Assembly (NCBI RefSeq): GCF_009870125.1
Contig: NC_046683.1
Span: 19,911,001-19,975,000, forward strand
DNA: 64,000 nucleotides
Reading direction: 5' to 3'
DNA from: Drosophila pseudoobscura
Taxonomy: Eukaryota; Arthropoda; Insecta; Diptera; Drosophilidae
The number at the start of each line of letters is the position of its first letter. The stretch's first letter is position 1. Shown here one piece after another: positions 60,901-64,000 of this stretch. The notes beneath the pieces were generated by a model, which ran no database searches, was not told the origin of the DNA, and saw only the letters and a list, made by a program, of their open reading frames with translations. The position numbers and the translations under genes are program-made.

Positions 60901-61980
60901 CATATTATAAAAGATATTTCAAATTAAGAATACTGGATCTCATTTTATTTTGATTTTGGCCTATAAGATTTGGAATGGAAGAATAAAATGAAATGGATGG
61001 AATTGCACATTTCAAATGTCAGTTGTTAGGCTTTATAAGGAGTGTATCGGATATCTTGGAGCCATTATCTCATCTCTTTGTCAACTGCTTCGAAAATTGC
61101 CAATCCACAATCCTCAATTCACACAGAATTAAGCATTCTATTCAATTCAGAGATGTCTCCACCTTAATTGGAGTTACATACTATATAAATAGTACATATG
61201 TACATAAATATGTATATAAAGTAGGTAGAAAGCGGTGTTCGAGTTTCCTTGTATAATTTTCTAGTTATAATCCAATTCTGATTGATTTCCAGCCCATCTT
61301 GTTGCAGCCCGAATGGAGTGCCGCCAAGAATACCTACCATTCAAATTCCCGAACATGTGATGTTGTAATTAATTAGATTGTATCTATATTATTCTATCCG
61401 CATCCCGTGTGATATTAGCCATTTGGGGAGAATGGATAGATCCCACAGCTGGGACAATTAGGAACTCACAGCTCGAAAGCGGTGTCAGATAATGGCAATG
61501 TGGAAGGGAGGGGGGCCAAGCCCAATGTGTCTGTTTCTGGGGAAGCCCGCTGATTGTCGGTCGATTGTCGCGGTGGTGGCCCATCAAGTATCCCCGCAGG
61601 TAAACGATTGAACAGCTGAGTGCTCACAGCCGCGAACGATCATGCAATCGATGCACAATTCTTGATCGGATCAGTTCGGGAATGGAGTGAGAAGTGCAGC
61701 CTCAGCCTCAGTCTCAGCTCGAAATTCGGTTTGCATTTTGTTTTGAAATTGGGTCTGCGGCTAAAACAGATACCCCACAGACCCGGGCTGGCTCACGCAC
61801 ACCAAGAGAGAGAAATATACTCAAAGCACACCGATACGTTCACATGAATACTTTCAGCCAGCTGGGGCTAACGCTGGGGCTGGGGCTGGGGCTGAGATTG
61901 AGGTGAGCCGAGACCGAGCGGAGCAGAGCTGCTAAACCCCCGAACCGCCGACGAACCTGAGCGGTCTTCGCATGCTTGGC
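55000..61980. other. Gene-poor interval upstream of the last gene
   Basis: No convincing gene in about 7 kb. Notable items are a CATGGACCAAC triplication (about 55318-55346), a candidate MITE (56139-56482) and GGAGTCGGAGTCGGAGACAG tracts (about 56922-56960). There are also (GGAT)n at 57123-57140, TTGCAAG repeats at 59524-59550, and GGACTCGGGCTCGG repeats at 60370-60402. The 190-codon plus-strand frame at 57.12 kb has no family resemblance. The interval may hold regulatory DNA for the gene at 62 kb. Confidence 0.4.
56139..56482. mobile_element. Candidate MITE, 344 bp, AT-rich
   Basis: The ends are near-perfect terminal inverted repeats: ACTCAGAGAAAA on the left and, in reverse complement, ACTGAGAGAAAAA on the right (one mismatch in 12). 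The interior is very AT-rich and non-coding. No target-site duplication could be fixed by eye. Confidence 0.5.
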
Positions 61981-61993
61981 GGCATTTGGACAA

Positions 61994-62028
61994 TCAGTTG
62001 ACGTTGAATGTTTCGTCTTGGCGGTCGC
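61994..62028 (+). promoter_or_regulatory. Inr plus DPE core promoter for the gene starting at 62283
   Basis: The initiator TCAGTT has its A at 61996. GGTCGC begins exactly at +28 (62023) and matches RGWYVT at five of six positions. This TATA-less pairing would give a 287-nt 5' UTR before the ATG at 62283. Confidence 0.5.
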
Positions 62029-62282
62029 TTAATTTATCGCTGGCCAAAGTGAACCCACGGATCCAGACATTCAAATAGCTGAGGCTTCTTCGATTGCTGA
62101 AGATTCGCTCCGGTCTGTTCTTTGGTTGCATAGATCGTTCGTACCGTTGTATTTTTTTGTGGTGTGTCATTGCCTATTGAACGTATAGCTGTGTCTGTGA
62201 TTATGTGCAAAAGTGCCGAGAAGTTCTAAACGAAATCAAAAGTCAGCAAGGAAACGATCAACGATCAGCGATCCTCGACAGG

Positions 62283-62688
62283 ATGCACCTGCCACACCTG
62301 TTTCTTCTACTGGCCTTGGGCCTGCGCCTGCCCAGCCACAGCCTGGCCCTAGATGGGGTGGTCCAGCCCACCTGCAGCCTGAAGGATAACTGTAACCTGG
62401 GCGACAATATCCTGCGGCCAGCCGCTGGACCCGGATCGGACGGCGGGGACGCGTCTGCGGACAAGCTGGAGAGCAAGATCGCCTCGATATTCGAGGATAA
62501 GGTGAACTACAGCCTCAAGCTGTTCGCCGACGATGCCGTCCTGGAGTACCAGGCGGGCAATCTCAGCGAGCTCCACTCCGGCGCGCCCACCAACTTCACG
62601 CTCCACCAGCTGGAGCAGGCGACGTCTGTCCCCGAGCGGCAGGGGCAGCCCGACGACGACGATGATCAGATGGAGGAGGATGAACGCG
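62283..62688 (+). CDS. First coding exon of a secreted or membrane protein, unrecognised, partial
   Basis: The ATG at 62283 has A at -3 and opens a frame of 135 codons plus one base to a strong donor (CGCG|GTAAGT at 62689). The N-terminus MHLPHLFLLLALGLRLPSHS is a clear signal peptide, with cleavage likely after SLA near residue 22. The mature part has a Cys pair (TCSLKDNCNLGD), a helical stretch KIASIFEDKVNYSLKLFADD, possible N-glycosylation sites NYS, NLS and NFT, and an acidic tail DDDDDQMEEDERG. Codon use is typical of real genes (GC-rich third positions). I do not recognise the protein. Further exons probably lie right of the window; the acceptor at about 62845 gives only a weak continuation. 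Confidence 0.7.
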
Positions 62689-64000
62689 GTAAGTGTAAGG
62701 GGAGTGTCGTGTATCGATTACAGCTTTCTCACGCCGCCCACACACGCACTCTGAAGGGGTAATGTGGCCTTGGGCGTTTTGTTAACCGATTTCTTCAATT
62801 GTAATGCAAAGCGGTTAATGTGCTGATCCCCACACCCCCCCTCAGAGCCGACGAAACCAGTCCTTCCCCGTGCCTGGCGATTTGCGACATTCGCTTCGGC
62901 TTTTGATTTTGATTGTGACCCAAAGCGAAATGTTGCATAAGAGGCGCGTGCGTCAAGTGAAATCAATTGCTCCGCAATCACTTTTGGCCAGGTCTTTGCC
63001 GAGGCGATGGCGATGGCGAACGCGAGGGCGAGGGCGAGGGCTGTCCATGCTTTAATGGCCCAAAAGACCTCCGTACTTGAACGCGCATCGAAGCGACAAA
63101 TGGACGTGACCAAGCCCCTTTTCGGCCAAGAACTGCCCAATTGCCCAATTGCCCAATGCAAATCGGACTTTTACGCGGCCGTAAGCCCCGTAATGACGCA
63201 TCTGCCGCTGCTATTTCCTGCCGCAGTACAGCGCGGCACATCACATCACATCACAGTGCCCATCCGCCTAGCAATGATCTCTTATCTAATCGATGTTTTG
63301 CCAGTCGTTAACGTTGTGCACTTATTCTTGTTAAAAGGTTTGGCCTTGTTTGGTCTCACTTTTTATTATTTTCTGTGGCAGTGCAAATACGAGTGTTATT
63401 TGCGGAATATGTTAGGATGTTGATGACTGGGATGAGCAGGGGAAGGCCCCCCGACTTCGTTCTTCGAGGAAGTGTCACTGCTGGCCAGAGCAATGTGTGA
63501 AGTCTCACGTAATCGAAATTTCCAACACTCGTCTTAAGGTTAACCATCGGCCATGATATCACGGCGAGGATCACGTAGATTCCAAATGTAGATTGATGCT
63601 TGCAATCAGATGCTAAGGAAGGCATTCAGTTTGTAGGCCTGTGTGCTGTCTCCCATACTAGAGAGTATGGAATCAACTAAGATAGGATGGATGGATATCC
63701 AACACCAGAATTAGCGCTTCGAATCGAAAATCGTGGGCATCTAGCATGCCTTTTGCGGAAGTGCCCTGAGGCACTTCTGCGCCCAATTCCGTAGCATTAA
63801 AAGCGTAGCCTAATGAAGACATATTCACATTACGCCCCTCACCACACAGACATCCCAGAGCGAGTGAGAAAGAGTCGTATGTTTTAACGAGTCCCGTTCC
63901 ATCCCATCCCATCCTAGCCCATCTCAAGCACATTCCCGAACTGGCGACCGAGCCCAGTCCAGCCCAAGTCTAAGTGGTTTTGCCCACTTTGTAGCTCGCT
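62689..64000 (+). other. Probable first intron of the last gene
   Basis: No exon can be supported. GGCGAGG repeats lie at 63020-63041 and CCCAATTG repeats at 63136-63155. A possible acceptor (cccccctcag, 62845) would read in frame for about 30 codons to a stop, without any family resemblance. Confidence 0.4.

Noticed and set aside
1-64000. CRISPR arrays, rRNA or tRNA genes
   Set aside because: No regular spacer-repeat arrays were seen, and no cloverleaf with A/B-box pairs was found by eye. The genome is eukaryotic, so CRISPR is not expected.

Overview
This window is insect nuclear DNA, almost certainly from the genus Drosophila. It has short GT-AG introns of about 60 nt next to kilobase-scale introns, DREF motifs, and a gene set I recognise from D. 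melanogaster X chromosome region 13 (Muller element A): Lsd-2, a microsomal GST-like pair, COX17, a BCKDH E2 gene (CG5599), Rab3-GEF and Cyp4s3. The very frequent ACATATGTATGTACAT-type microsatellites suggest an obscura-group species, but that is inference. All gene names come from reading translations from memory; no search was run.

Layout: 0.24-2.2 kb (-), 5' part of Lsd-2 (perilipin), running off the left edge. 2.2-7.2 kb, intergenic with microsatellites. 7.28-7.74 kb (+), an intact TBCA-like ORF (copy A). 9.2-10.8 kb (+), two tandem MAPEG membrane proteins. 10.9-11.25 kb (-), COX17. 11.7-12.4 kb (-), a TMA16 homologue with two GC-AG introns. 12.8-14.6 kb (+), the BCKDH E2 transacylase. 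14.9-17.9 kb, intergenic with decayed coding-like pieces. 18.0-44.7 kb (+), Rab3-GEF (MADD orthologue), with a 5'UTR intron, 18 core exons, two in-frame cassette exons and two alternative 3' ends. TBCA-like copy B lies on the opposite strand inside one of its introns. 45.3-47.3 kb (-), Cyp4s3. 47.3-62 kb, gene-poor DNA with repeats, a mariner remnant, a candidate MITE, decayed coding fragments and a possible small two-exon gene. 62.0-62.7 kb (+), promoter and first coding exon of a secreted or membrane protein I do not recognise, continuing to the right.

The most interesting signals are these. (1) Two TBCA-like ORFs about 17 kb apart in inverted orientation are about 99% identical in their core. 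Copy A also carries a relic of a Rab3-GEF exon, which fixes the direction of copying, and the identity pattern suggests gene conversion. (2) Rab3-GEF ends in a TGA-C stop followed by 50 open, glycine-rich codons, a classic readthrough configuration. (3) There are three GC-AG introns, two of them in one small gene, one starting immediately after the initiator ATG. (4) A 36-nt in-frame candidate microexon lies in a MAPEG gene. The genes cover unrelated jobs (lipid droplets, detoxification, mitochondrial copper and branched-chain metabolism, ribosome biogenesis, synaptic release); I see no operon-like logic, only conserved synteny.
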